From Steromphala cineraria (taxonomy: Eukaryota; Mollusca; Gastropoda; Trochida; Trochidae): DNA of 64,000 nucleotides. Both the position numbers and the translations under genes were made by a program. Shown one piece after another: positions 1 to 14,500 of this stretch. Location: NCBI GenBank assembly GCA_916613615.1, contig OU744721.1:76141060-76205059 (forward strand), given 5' to 3'. The notes under the pieces were generated by a model that saw only the letters and a list, made by a program, of their open reading frames with translations, ran no database searches and was not told the origin of the DNA. Each line of letters begins with the position of its first letter. Within the stretch, counting starts at the first letter, position 1.

Positions 1-3000
1 GTGACAATGACCAACCGAGACCAGTCTCTGTTTATATGGCTGAAGTCTCAGCTTCTAGTGCTGTGTTGTGATGCTAACAGATGGCTAAACTGATTATGGT
101 TAAATTACCATACAGGATGGTGTGCCTGGAATTCCTTTACATCACTTGACTTTCCTCTGGCTTCAAAGCAGCAACAATCTGTGGTGGTAAAAACTACCTG
201 AATAACACTCACTTATCAGATTGCATTCTGGCATCCAATAAAATATAAATATAAAATATAAATAAATATAAATTTTATAAACAACGAAAAAGACTAAATA
301 AATTGTCTTTTAGGTCATTGTCTGATATATTTCCTGACAAAGTCATAAGAACCTATAATGATATTTTATTTAATTCAACACCTTTATTATCATTATTTTG
401 ATATTTCTACCCTAACTTTCTAACTTCTAAATGACTAAATGATTATTTAGAAATATATTACTTCACATAATGTGAAAGTAAAATTTGCATGTTAATCATT
501 ACATATATTTTCACTTCAATGATAGTTAAGATACTACTTTGTCCAATCTAATTTACATTTATTTACTTAACCAATTTCTCATTAAGCCTTCCCATTATAG
601 TTTCTATCAAAGATGTTGACCACTCGACTTACTGGACGATATCACGTGACCGCTAGGGGCTGATCTCTCATCATTGTAGAAAGAAGAAATCATTAATGGT
701 GGGGACTGTCTCGATAAATAAAAGCTATTTCAAAAGCAAATTTAAATACATATAATAAAAACAGAATTTTTTTAAAATCCATTAGGTAAGTAGATGTTAG
801 GTAGGTTTCAATTACCAAATATTACAGCATTTGGCCAAAATGACAAAAATCACCTATAAAGAGAAATGTGTTAGATTTAAAGATGCTTATATTCAATCAT
901 TCAATCTGTGAACAGAGAACATATCAAAGGAAAAGGTTTTGCAAACAACCTCCCAATATTGAATTGCTTAAAAAAATTAATAAAAATAATAACCCTTTGA
1001 CACAGTCCCTATAACACTGATCAGTGCTGAACTCCACTTGTTGTTGAGAGCCACCAGAGGACAGCTGTGAATGAATCTCAGGATTCCTGTGTTTTCTCTG
1101 GCACCAATGATACGAGGTCTTGTCAAGGGATTCTTGGAATAATGGCTAACAACAAGCCATCATTTATAAGATTAACTTCAAGTTTCTTGCAAATAAGCAA
1201 GTTTTAAATTGTTTCATTCTATTATATAAATTTTTTTTTTTAGAACTTTAATTTCCTCTCTAATTCTAACAACGGCTTGTACGGATTAGTATGTTTTTAT
1301 GCACTACCTTAATAACCTAGTAACAACATAAAAATCCAACAAAACATTTCTGTGGTTGATTTAATCGGTTTTGGAAAACAAAAAATATAACAATTAATAA
1401 CCCTTACCAACATCTTTTTTTTTATTACCAAAATCAGAATACATGTACCAATCAATTCAATCAAAACCACAGAAACCTTCTGACATATCAGGGAAACTGC
1501 TTTGAAAAGGATCACAAGGATTGCGGAAAAAAAGCTCTAAGAAAGAAAATCATTAACTTCAATTGACCAAGCTGTGATGTGATCCCAAATGAGTTATAAG
1601 GGTCGTCCTGAATCGTGCCATTGAGTGCCGGGGTGTGACATTACAGCATGAGTCAGTCTCTCCCAATAGGGACCCCAGTCATTAACCAACAAAATTGATG
1701 GGAATTCTTCAAGACAGTTTCAAACAGGGACATTTGTTCCTTGAGAACCACCACTTGTCTTAGAATGTTTCAGGAGGGAGTCCGTATGACAACTCGTAGA
1801 GACTCTGTTGCACATTCTTGGACTTTCAAACACGTTAAATTTTTGACACTTATTTATTGACTATTGGACTACATCCTAATGGTATTGGTTTCACTCTAAA
1901 CAGGTTTAAAATAAAATTCTATTTAACAATATTCAAAACTCTCAAAAATTCTTGGAGACTGATAGTTCATTGAAATTCCTATTTGCTTTTAAATGAAATG
2001 GTTAGTGTTATCCCCAGTTCACATTTTATCGTTTGAATCAAACACAGATTAAAAAATCTTTATAATCATTTCAAACCAAGATTACAAGAGTATTAATAAC
2101 AGACCGATATGGCACAGTAAATGAAGGAAAATAGAAACTTTTCAGACATTCAGTACAAATATGTCCATTTTGACAACTGCATTGTAAAATCCTACCATAC
2201 GATTAATGTGGTAAACCTTACTAAACAAAAGCTTCTCATCATTAGACCTCTCAAAGAATAGTCTTAAAAAAATGGAACTATATGTGTAAAACGCACAATG
2301 TAATGTATGAGCTAGTGTGTCATTTGCAAAATGTTTCTGAATCAATACATGGATGCAACAATATACCGGTATGTATCTTTAAAGGCTCGTCATCATTTCA
2401 ACTTCAGAATCTTTACTTAGATTATTGTCTGTAATATTATAATACTGATCTTGACCAAACTTTATACCAAGGTACCATTTCAACTGCATGGCACTCAAAA
2501 ACATTGTTGGCTGAAGTTTCCCATTTCTGTATTCATTTTTTAGGCATGAACCTGGTTAATTGACAAAGCTGGAATTAACCTGTAAAACCTCTAACAAGAC
2601 AAGACCGTCAATCCTACACGGCAGTCAATAGTGATAAGGTCATGCATCCAGCCAGGCTCAAGTGCCTTGTTTTTGCCTTGATCTTGATAAATGAGCTAAT
2701 CTAAAAATCCTTTTTTCTTTGCCTGTGTTAGAGGATGCTGGGACAATATCCTGAAGCACCTGCTGTGAAGACATGGAAGAAATCGCTATAATTTAGTTCC
2801 TTGATTTATTAATGGTGAAAAATTGAAAAATGAAGCTTGAATTGACTGATAACATGACTTATTTGAGGTTTTTTGTAGTATTTTATTCAAAAAGCTTTAT
2901 AGTTAAATGTTGATATTTAGAGCTATTACACAAGTAAAACATTAAAAAAAACAATTAAGATATTACATTAAGAAACTGTTCTACATGAAATTTGTTGATA

Positions 3001-5460
3001 AATTTGCACGGACTTTAAAATTTGATTTAGATAACTGCTTCATTAAATGACCTTTCTATTAGGGAATCTTTTCTTTCCAGGAATATCAGATTTCATGCAA
3101 AATAGGTTTCTCCTTATTTAGTATTTGCATTTGAATGAAATATACATCGGTAACCGATTAATGCGACCTAATTATTTTACCATTCACCTTTCAAAATGAG
3201 GGCTAAGTTTTAGATATATAAAATATCAAAAGGGCAAGATTGTTTTAATTGCTAGAAAATAATCATAGGTTACTTGGTTTGCAATCAATAATATACAAAG
3301 GAACGTTCACAGAATATCTATTATTCTTTTTAATTGCTTACATTAATACAAACTAGATTTTAATGACCTTCAGAGCAAACTATTTAGGCAAAGATGATCA
3401 GTCTTCCATTGTATTCTTAGAATAAAGTCAAATGTCAAGGGTAGGTTTTATTCATGTGTATCACATATACCCACTTAACAGTTATAATGCTGTAGTGTAC
3501 AGTCCCCATTCATCATGACATGATCCATCTATTAAATGTCAAAATACTTTTAAATCTTCAACCTCGAAGAGTGAAGTAAAGAAGCCTAAAGCTTGTGTGT
3601 TCCTGCTCTTCAGTCAATGGAGGAGGATAAAGCATGCCGAGAGTCAACTTCTCCCTATTAAAGGCAGTGGACGTCTCCTATCTGGAGGTCTAAGCTGATC
3701 ATCAATGATAAAGACACTTCAACTCATGAAGTCCATGAAAGATCCCTATTGATTCAGCTCTAACAGCCTCGGGATCTTGGAGAAAAAAAATTAAGAATAA
3801 CCGTTTCTCTTGATGAAGGACATCAATGATACCCAATTTGAATTTCATGCTCAATAAATAGCCTTTATTTGATCTGTGTTAAATTATTTAAAACATGATG
3901 GATTGGATAGTTTCACAGAAAAGTGGCATGAATTCAAGTGGGACTTTTTTCTGTGGTCAGTTACAACTAAGATGGCAGAATTTCTGTAGAAAATCATTTT
4001 CCTGAAACCAACATCATCATTTGGGAATAGCTACAAGATGATGTACGGTAATTGTTAAATGTTAAATTGTTAAATGTAGTGACTTTCTTATTTCTCATAT
4101 CTCACTAATTGTATAGGACTTATAATTATTAGAACAATGTTTGTACCCCAAAGAATATTGATAGTAAATAGATTTAACAAGAAGACAAATTTTCCATTAA
4201 GAACAGTTCATTAGTGTCACCACAATGTTATGATTAAAAATACATCAAATCAATAGCATGGAATGTTGTTATTTGAAATAACAGCAAAACTAAAATCCAT
4301 TATTCAAAGTGAACACTTCATAAAGAGTCAATATGACACAGAAAATAGGGAAAACTATTGATTTTATGACAAAAATGATGAAAAGATTGGATAAGAGTTA
4401 TTTTGGTTTATTTTCCCAACAATTAGTATGCCAAAAGCATCCTATTTCTCTATTCTTGCCCCGAGCTAATCTATAAGCAGAGACAAGGTGGAAGTGTTTA
4501 TTCTCAGAAGCCCAGCCAGAAGGTTCACCAGCACCAGAATATGGTCAACATTGTGATGGAGAAGGTGGAAATGATAGATAACATGCACCGAGAGAATATG
4601 ATACTGCTTTCTTTTGATGCTTTTGTTTTGCTTAGACAAGATAAATCTTTGAAAAACATATTGAAATGAGATTGAGTTTTCTTCAAGTTTGACAAAGAAT
4701 GCATGAGAAAGATACAAGGACTAACCAGTACGGTCTACTCTGTGATGTGTAATGTGAATCTGAAAACATCTCTTATTGCACAAGTTTGCGCTCTTTGCTT
4801 ATGTTAACTAGGAAGTTAGCATCACAGAGATCTTGAGACATAAACTAGACCAGTATAATCAAGTGAACTCTAGTGAAGATGATCAATGGAACTGGTGGTT
4901 AACATGTCCTGACACCTGATACAGCACCATTTTGTGCTATTTTGGAATGAGCTTACTCTAGGTAATTGTTGATGGACATGAGATGAGATTGAAGTTTATA
5001 TTTCATTGATATCTTGAGAAAGATACTTATCTATGTGATAGCAATCCATGAGAAATATAACATCTTATTTAAAAATCATGCTACGTACATCATCACTTTA
5101 AAGCAAATATTACATATATCAAATACATAACCAAAGTAAAAAGTTTTTAACCTAGGAGAGACAGATATGAACAATTTAGAGAGAAGATCCATCCCTACTA
5201 ATAACCCAATCTCAATCACTATCAGCCTAGCTAAATTTCTATTTTTTGTGCCATCTCTTCAGCTTACTACAGCTGAACTTGATAGTCAAATAAGAAATCC
5301 CCTGGAAGTTGTTATTAACATCAGGGTGATGCACTTTGACTTAAAAGCTGGTACTAATACAACAAGGCTTGAATTAAATTTGATGAAATGCAGCAAGGCT
5401 GGGATTAGTCAGGCATGTAGCCTGGCATGAGTGATGACTTGCAGGGGAAAATATTCCTAC
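1..5460. other. Noncoding AT-rich stretch, probably LIM-gene intron 2
   Basis: No exon, RNA gene or bounded repeat was recognised here. Open frames are short and lack domain character. The third LIM exon, expected to encode a conserved YC..PCY..LFGP segment on the minus strand, was looked for by eye and not found. The stretch is therefore interpreted as part of the next LIM-gene intron. Slightly less AT-rich patches at about 1020-1150, 3590-3780 and 4470-4730 carry no recognisable coding or RNA signature. Confidence 0.5.
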
Positions 5461-5555
5461 CTCAGCATGTTGGCCTGGGACAAGGATCTTGCCACACTCC
5501 TTGCAGCGCAGACAGTTGGGGTGCCAGTCTCGGCCCAGCGACGTCTTCCGCTCCG
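5461..5555 (-). CDS. LIM gene exon 2 (31 codons plus 2 nt)
   Basis: On the minus strand the acceptor reads ATTCCAG and the exon opens with CG, completing an alanine codon, then runs 31 codons to HAE, where the donor GTAGGAAT follows in phase 0. It encodes the centre of the LIM domain, including the WH..C..C and C..C ligands. It stands out as a GC-rich island in AT-rich DNA. Reading through the donor adds non-conserved sequence and a stop, supporting the splice site. Confidence 0.88.
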
Positions 5556-8500
5556 CTGGAATATACACAAAAAATATACATGTAGTAATAGGTAAATTAT
5601 GCAGTTGAATATAAACTTTATCTATGTCAGGGGATGGAATAAACTTGGTATTTGGAAAACTACAATATACATTTGTAGCTAAAATATGTAATTAAAATCA
5701 CTTTAAATTTGAAAAGTAACCCTGATTTCATACATAGTTACAAGTAGTTCCATTACTCAACCAGTGATAATGTAATACATTGTCCCTGCAGCATGGTCAC
5801 AGTAAAAATATAAGATATTGTCACTGTAGCCTGATAGACAGTTTATTTCACTGATGAAAACTGATATCTTAATAATGATTATTTAATGAAATAAAAATCT
5901 TGATAAAACATTAATAAAATTTTCAAGAACTGCAAACCATAGAAATCAAAAAACAATTCTTATGATTAGTATCAAAGCTTGGAAATTGGGTAATGTTACA
6001 GAAGAAAGGTCATCTTTATTTTTCTTCACTTAATTACATAGAAAAGCTAAAAAGAAGAAAGTTTAAACTACAGGTGTCAAAAGAGTTGTCAGTTGATCCA
6101 GCCTAATCTAATCAAATGTTTGTGAAGACGTGTTTATACAGTCTTGGTTTCTCTAAGTTTGTTTGTAATTTATATCCTAAAAGCAAACTTGCTAAATACA
6201 GCTTTACTTATTGACTTACAGACAATTGACATAGGAGAAAAGTAAATATGAACATGCAGTTGACAACTTTATAGACCTAAAGAAAAGATAAGCAATTTTG
6301 CTGTTCAATTTCAGATTCTTGTTATGAGGCCATTTGTTATTGCAGATTAAAACATTTTAGTGATTTTCTCATGACCTTATAAATGGAATTTCTTATGTTA
6401 AGGTAGAATATTTTGATTATTTAAGAATGGACTACATGCGAGATAAAAACTAAAGTATATGATATGTCTTGTTTGTTCTTCTTTATTCATAAAAGCAACA
6501 AAAATCTCCTAAATTTTCTAAAATTTGGGTTGATGTCACAATGACAAAATCTTTTATATGTAAAATACCTTTCTATTCGAAGCCAATATCTGCTGTTAAA
6601 TTGATATTGTCCAAATTTTATATCATCATTACATTAATTGTTAAAAGTAAGGTAATACATTAATGCCAAAAAATAGTTAAAAGGACATAACTCTTGAAAA
6701 TACTCAAAAACACATGTTTCTGCCGGTCCTTGTTCCTAATAAATTAAAAGCCTGAAACTAATTTGAGAACAAAGAGAGATCAAAGAAGTTTACATCAAGA
6801 AGTTCAAATACAAAAATGTCACATCCAGGTGAGATAGATTGCCCCAGGTACAACATCACATGTAGGTAAATGGCACACGGGAGATAATTGGTCACTAAAA
6901 TAGACAGGTAAGGTTCAAACCAAACAGGTATATGTTAGACCAGGTGGATAATTACTTCTTCAAATACTCATTTCAAACACAAAGGTTTCAATTATCCAGT
7001 TGATTGTCTTCCCGAGCAGGCAGGCATGGAAAAGTAGCTGTATACCAATGTAAACTATTACCTCTTCATTTAAAGGCACAATACCAGTAACCCTTCCCAA
7101 CAAGTTTGAATTTTATCATTAAAATAATGATATAACCACAATCTTTTAAACAATACTTATTTTTTAACAAGCTTTTTGTTGTGTTGCAAAGTAACAAAGG
7201 TTTCTTAGTTAGAAGTACGAGGCTAGTAATTGCTATACATGACATAGCATCAAAATTTCAGTCATAAGTGATGTCAAGATATCAAGTAATAATCATTTAG
7301 GTTACATGAATATAATGATCTTTAGGTATGTGACTAACATAATTTGCCCAAACCATAGTTGCATTGTTCTTTCAGGTTTTTATATGTATGTTTTTTTCTT
7401 TCAACAGCAATTCTTCAAATTACCTTGATCATTAAAACAAAATAGAGCCATTGGCTCTGTAGCTCATCAGGCATCATATCAAGTTTGCTTTATACAGGCC
7501 AGATGAGCTAAAAATGAAACTGATGTTACCTATTGCAAGAAAACCTATAAAAAAATATAAAAACAAATGTAACGATTTCGGAATAAATTTCCTTACCCAA
7601 ATGATTTATCATTATTCAACACTTTCTAGATCGCCAATATCAGACAGTGAAAGAAGTCCACACTAAAATATCCAAGGAGAAATAAATTTGCCATAGACTG
7701 TCATCTAATGGAGAAAAATAGGTATTTAAGATTGTGACCCCTGTGACCCTATTTGGGGTCATGGGGTCACGAAACCTACAGTTTAGAATCCCCATTGGCC
7801 AAGGAGTCTGCACATATAATTTCAGCTCTCTAGACCTTTTGGAACTTGAGAAGAAGATGAAAATAGTTTTTTAAGGTTGTGACCCCTGTGACCCTATTTG
7901 GGGTCACAGGGTCAACAAAGTTACAAATTAGAATCCCCATTGTCCAAGGAGTCTGCACACATCAATATGAACTATCTACTCCTTTTGGAACTGGAGAAGA
8001 AGATGAGAATAGGTTTTTAAGGTTGTGACCCCTGTGACCCTATTTGGGGTCATGGGGTCACGAAATCTACAATTAAGAATCCCCATTGGCCAAGTAGTCT
8101 GCACATATCACTTTCAACTCTCTAGTCCGTTTAGAACTGGAGAAGAAGATGAAAATAGGTTTTTAAGATTGTGACCCCTGTGACCCTATTTGGGGTCTTG
8201 GGGTCACGAAATCTACAATTAAGAATCCCCATTGGCCAAGGAGTCTGCACATATCATTTTTAACTCTCTAGTCCTTTTAGAACTGGAGAAGAAGATGAAA
8301 ATAGGTTTTTAAGGTTGTGACCCCTGTGACCCTATTTGGGGTCACAGGGTCACTTAAGTTACAAATTAGAATCCCCATTGTCCAAGGAGTCTGCACATAT
8401 AATTTTTAACTCTCTACTCCTTTTGGAACTGGAGAAGAAGTTGAGAATTGGTTTTTATGGTTGTGACCCCTGTGTCACGAAATCTACAATTAAGAATCCC

Positions 8501-11500
8501 CATTGGCCAAGGAGTCTGCACATATTACTTTCAACTCTCTAGTCCGTTTAGAACTGGAGAAGAAGATGAGAATTGGTTTTTAAGGTTGTGACCCCTGTGA
8601 CCCTATTTGGGGTCATGGGGTCACGCAATCTACAATTTAGAATCCCCATTGGCCAAGGAGTCTGCACATATCATTTTTAACTCTCTAGTCCGTTTAGAAC
8701 TGGAGAAGAAGATGAAAATAGGTTTTTAAGATTGTGACCCCTGTGACCCTATTTGGGGTCTTGGGGTCACGAAATCTACAATTAAGAATCCCCATTGGCC
8801 AAGGAGTCTGCACATATCATTTTTAACTCTCTAGTCCTTTTAGAACTGGAGAAGAAGATGAAAATAGGTTTTAAAGGTTGTGACCCCTGTGACCCTATTT
8901 GGGGTCACAGGGTCACTTAAGTTACAAATTAGAATCCCCATTGTCCAAGGAGTCTGCACATATAATTTTTAACTCTCTACTCCTTTTGGAACTGGAGAAG
9001 AAGTTGAGAATTGGTTTTTAAGGTTGTGACCCCTGTGTCACGAAATCTACAAGTAAGAATCCCCATTGTCCAAGGAGTCTGCACACATCAATATGAACTA
9101 TCTACTCCTTTTGGAACTGGAGAAGAAGATGAGAATTGGTTTTTAAGGTTGTGACCCCTGTGACCCTATTTGGGGTCATGGGGTCACGAAATCTACAATT
9201 AAGAATCCCCATTGGCCAAGTAGTCTGCACATATCACTTTCAACTCTCTAGTCCGTTTAGAACTGGAGAAGAAGATGAAAATAGGTTTTTAAGATTGTGA
9301 CCCCTGTGACCCTATTTGGGGTCACAGGGTCACCAAAGTTACAAATTAGAATCTCCATATGTTAAGGTACCTGTACACAAAATTTCAGCTCTCTAATGTG
9401 TATGGTTCATGAGGAGAAGTTGAAAGTGTCAAAAGTTTACGGACGGACGACGGACGGACGGACGGACGCCGGGCCATGCCATAAGCCCATCTGGACTTTC
9501 AGTCCTGATGAGCTAATAACAAATTTATTCCATCGCATTTTTATTAAGATACCAATGTATTTCCTAAAAAAAAACCAGTTCATATAAGATAATGGACCCA
9601 GTTAGGATTGCATAACAGCCAAGGCACAATCCATGAGCAGAACACATTTGTAAGCACTTGAGAGGATGAGAGGCAAGACAGCAGATAGTTCTAGTGTTTC
9701 CCCACAGCTTATCTCAGTGAACCAGCTAGAAGTGTGGTTGTGGTTGCGTCATGTGCTACTATTGACTTCTACACAGCAGACTCTGTGGGTAACATGCTTT
9801 GTGAGATCAATATGGCTGCTGCTTGAAACTAGAACTTCCTTTTTAACTGATCTGATCTGGACAAGGACATCTGCACTGCTTGAGGTTATCTTGCAGTGTG
9901 TTGGTTGATATCTGACTTAGTATCTGAGCTCAAATTTATTTTTTAGATTGTCAATTACAAGTCCGAATTACTCTCATGCTAATCTCAACATCTTCCCTGC
10001 TTGAAATTTAAATTTGTATCTGAGCCCAAAAAGTATAGAAGGGTTCAAGGGTACTTTCAGTAAACTGCATGGTGGGATGTCACAATGGCTGCTACAAGAA
10101 CTCCCTGAACTTCCCTAAACTGGAACAGGATATCCTGCTAAGGACACATATTATAAGAGTCTTTTTCAAAATATGCAAACATTCTTGTCCTGAGTGAATA
10201 AAATTCCTTTTGGTACAAATACATATATTTTTTTCAGTTTATCTGATAATATGAGCCATAATCTTAGCATTATCATATTTATTTAAGATCAACTGTATTT
10301 GAATTTTGTGTAACAGTACTTTAAATAGCCAAAATATAGCTTTTTTGGATGTCTCTCAGTCAGTGTGCTGTTGGACTTTTATCCATATATTAATAATTAT
10401 TACATATTTTTTAATTTGGTAATGTTTTAAGTTGCATTTAACATTGTACTTACTGATGAAACAGAATTTAACAGGCCTATCCTCAATATTTTGTGAAAAA
10501 TAAGATATCTTTATGTTGTCTCTCAGTATTTGTTCTTTCCCGTAACGACAGCTTCAAAATTGAAATAATGTATGGTCCCTGCTGCTAGGATACCAACATT
10601 TCCTGTCATGCTCTTTGGCACTTCCTTTTTCTCTTGAAACCACATGCTCAAGATGTTGCAGTGATTGAGACCTTCAGGAAAATTCCCCAAAGTTACGAAT
10701 TTTGACAGTATTTTTCTTTAGCATCTTTACTGTAACGCTATTATGACACTAACAGATACATTATTCCAAATTTTTTTTTCATGATCACATTAGAATGTTG
10801 GAACATTTGAAACTTAGATATTGCTAACTTTCTTAGGGAGCGTTTATTTTTCAATTCTGCTGATTGAGTTCATGTAATTCTTTCCCGTAACATTCTTTAC
10901 TGTAACACAAACATTGTTACAGGAAAGAGTGGTTTTGTTACAGCAAAGAAAATTCGAAGCTTTACAGACGTTTTACAAGTACAATACGCCATTAAGCTTT
11001 TGACTGCTTGAAGACAAGTTAAGTCACGTTTGTGTTAATTCAGTATTTTTTTTAAATCATCAAAATAGAATGAGAAGAAGGATTTGAATGAAATTGTTAC
11101 AGTAAAGAAAAGGGAACTTGTTACAGGAAAGAATTTATACTCTCTTGTTACAATAAAATGGACTGGTTTTGAGCAATCACATCTTCTGTTTTAATCCCAA
11201 TGAATATTATTTTTTAATTCATGTGTAATCAACATTCATTTCATTAAGCACATGTTATATATATACAAAACAAATAAATGTTTCTGTTACAGTAAAGAAT
11301 ATTTTTTCGTTACAGTAAAGAGGTTTATTTCTTGAAAAGGTCTTAATTTACTAAACATAATTAAATCATTGTTGATTTTATGTTTCCACATAAGTTCAGT
11401 TAAACAGTAAATAGCTGTAAATGTTTTGATAATATAATGTCACACCAGTTTGAAAATCATTATGTATTTGCTTGAACTGTTACAGTAAAGACTTGTTGTT

Positions 11501-14500
11501 ACAGGAAAGAATATCTTACATGTTAATATCATATGTTTCTATGATATTGTTAGAATATCAAATCCCGCGGGCAAACATCCTTTATTATTGATAATGCCCG
11601 TGAACTATGTGTTATCCATTACATATTCTTATTCAAGCTGTGCAACAGCTATGTAATTTAAACATTCGTCAAATTCTTTACTGTAACAACTTATTCTATA
11701 CTGTAACACACAAACAGCAAGTGTTTTAAAGCATTTTTAGACACTGTCTACCTCCCAATCCTACTAGATTAGATTCTTATCTGAATTTTAGAGTTACTCA
11801 TTAGAATGCTTTATTATGTTTTAAACTCAATATTCATCAATGATGTGTTAAAAGTAACAGTATCTTTACTGTAACAATTTGTGTCTTTCCCGTAACTGAC
11901 ATTTCTTTACTGTAACAACATTAGTTTGTTAAATATTAATTGTTTTTTAAAATATATTTTCATTTAAAAACTATATCACAGAAAGTACAAATGCTATTGA
12001 TATTACTCATATAACAAAAAACATTCTAACTACAGTCTTTTTCATAAAATTGAATTTTGAAAGATAAGTCTGCCTGTCGTTTTTATCAAAGTTCGCATAC
12101 AACGGTGGTTGGGCAAAAACGACAATGCATCTTAACACATTTAAGTGTTTGATCTTTGAATAGAGGTTGCTCCTTATGTCTGTACTAAAATATTGCAAAA
12201 AGTATTATTCCTTTTGACATATTACCCCATCTTAGTGTTGTTACGGGAAAGAATTTTAATATTAAGATTAAAGAAAAATGTTAGATTTTTGGAGAAACCA
12301 ATTGTAATTAAGAGTCAATTCTTTTATGTGAAAAGAGATTAATAGTGAAATAATGTAATGAAAAGAATTAATTTTATTTTTTCAATCCCTTAATTTTATC
12401 TTTTCATGAGAACCAAATATTGACATTTTTTGAAAAAGACTCATATGAGGATGTCGCTTATCTTTGAGTGTGTCAAAAAAAAGACTTGAACAAATAACAG
12501 ATATTTTTGACATATTGTCTGTCACCAGAAACCAATCTCAACATGGACATATTTACAGCTGGTTTGTTATCATTGATTAGGTGCAATAAAAGATTTGAAC
12601 AGATTGCTGATAAGTCAGTCTGTTAACAGATCAATATGGCAGCTGCTTGTAACAAAAACTTCCTTTTCAACCAATCTGATCAAACTGATCTTGCATAGGA
12701 GATCTTCACTGCTTGTTGGTTGTCCTTAATGTTTGAAACATTAGATTGACCAATTGATTACCCGGTAGTTAATGTTGTTTGAAACAAGCAGTTTTGCTTT
12801 GAATCCCTGTCAGAACTTATTCAATATATGATAATCTGATTGCAAGACAAAGACTGAATTTGTGATATAGAATGTGTGGATAATGGCAAAAATGTCTTCA
12901 ATAAAAAGATACAACTTTCATCTATGTTATAATTTAATGAACATTTTCTCACATTATGATCATCTATTGCATCCTTCCTCATCAGTTTTATGGTAGGCTA
13001 CTTTCAAAAATTTTTGATAAGCTTGAATACATGTCCCTATGACATGCTAAATTTGATGGAAAAGCATCCCATCTCATGTTTGAATAATCAGTTCTTTATC
13101 AACAAAACAATAAGTAGACCACTCTCTCAACTGAGCCGTATTCAATGATAATTGATTGTTTATCATGCTTGACACTATACCTGACATAAAGGTTACAAAT
13201 GCAGTTACAAACTTGATGGTGCATAAATGTAATCAATCTTTGTCATTGCTGACAGTCTAAATCATTGACTTCTTGTTTCCAAATGAATAAAATAAGTTTT
13301 GGTGATATTCTCTTGACAGATTTTCCTTGCAAGATGATCAAATGTTCATTATGCCTGACACAGACTAATATACAAATGTTTAGGTACCAATGACATTATG
13401 TGAGATAAAGATATAAAGATAGAAGACAATCAGATTGAAATCTACATACACTCTTATCTTGAAATATCTTCACATTTGCTGTGAGCAGTGTAAAAATTAT
13501 AACCCTCATTTAATTAAAAATCTTCATTTCATTAATCGTTAATTCATATGACACATTCACATATACAAATGTTTAAGTAGCAGCTAGTGACATTATTGAT
13601 GACTTGATAAGAGAGAAGCTATCTGTGGCACAGTTCAAATTTAAGAAACTGTTTACCTAGTGGGAAATGTTGGATATCTGAATAGGAATATATGAAATAC
13701 AGGGATCGCATTTAAATATATCTGTTTCTTATAAATCATCACATGATCATTTCTTATTTATGATGAAGTTGAACATTTTCAACTTGCATGCACGCACAGT
13801 TAATTGGATTAAAATAACCTCAATCCCGTTGATGACTGATCTATATATACTCTTATCTACTCTTATATAGATATATATGAACATTTGTCTTTCCCAATTT
13901 GTTGTGAGAAGTGTACCAAATATAACCCTTATGATAAAAAGTCTTCATTCCATTAATTTCACTTTAGTACCGCTATACAAATAAAAAACTACATGAACCA
14001 GAAAAATATTTAAGTAAATATCATTAATATATAGGGCATCCCTTACATTCACAATTGCCTGACAGAAACACATTGATTCTATAGTTATAGCAAAGCAATT
14101 ACATCATCAAAGGTATGGCAATAACAATAAAGCTGACAAAATTAATATAAACTGTATTTTTTCTGTAGTAAAGTAATGATTCCAGTATGGTGGCACAATC
14201 AACTCAACAAATGTATGGCAAGAAAGCAAAGCTCAGGAAAATTAATATAAACTGTAATTATCTGTAATAATTCATCTGTAGTCTTCAGCTTGTAAAAGTA
14301 ATGTTTTCAGTATGGCCGGGCCATCAACTAAAAAAAGTATCACAATAAAGCAAAGCTCAAGACTTCTATTCTAGGTTTCTCATTGTTTTTAGGGATAAGC
14401 ATTATTGAACAATTGCAGATATCAAAAGTAAGGGTTCAATTTGATGGCAAAATGTAACTCTAGTGCAATAACATCTGATTCGACTAAGTCCATGAAGAAA

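Noticed and set aside
4240..4280. Candidate third LIM exon (IPCY on the minus strand)
   Set aside because: PCY is followed immediately by a stop and preceded by asparagines rather than a GKPYC-type segment; no acceptor was seen.
8336..8542. Open frames of 60-81 codons across pearl-like arrays (also at 17646, 18540, 50199, 50630, 63185)
   Set aside because: They follow the tandem units, repeat the same peptide words, and have no start context or conservation beyond the DNA repeat.
9666..9908. 80-aa plus-strand frame
   Set aside because: It overlaps a dispersed duplicate whose other copy does not keep the frame, and it shows no domain.
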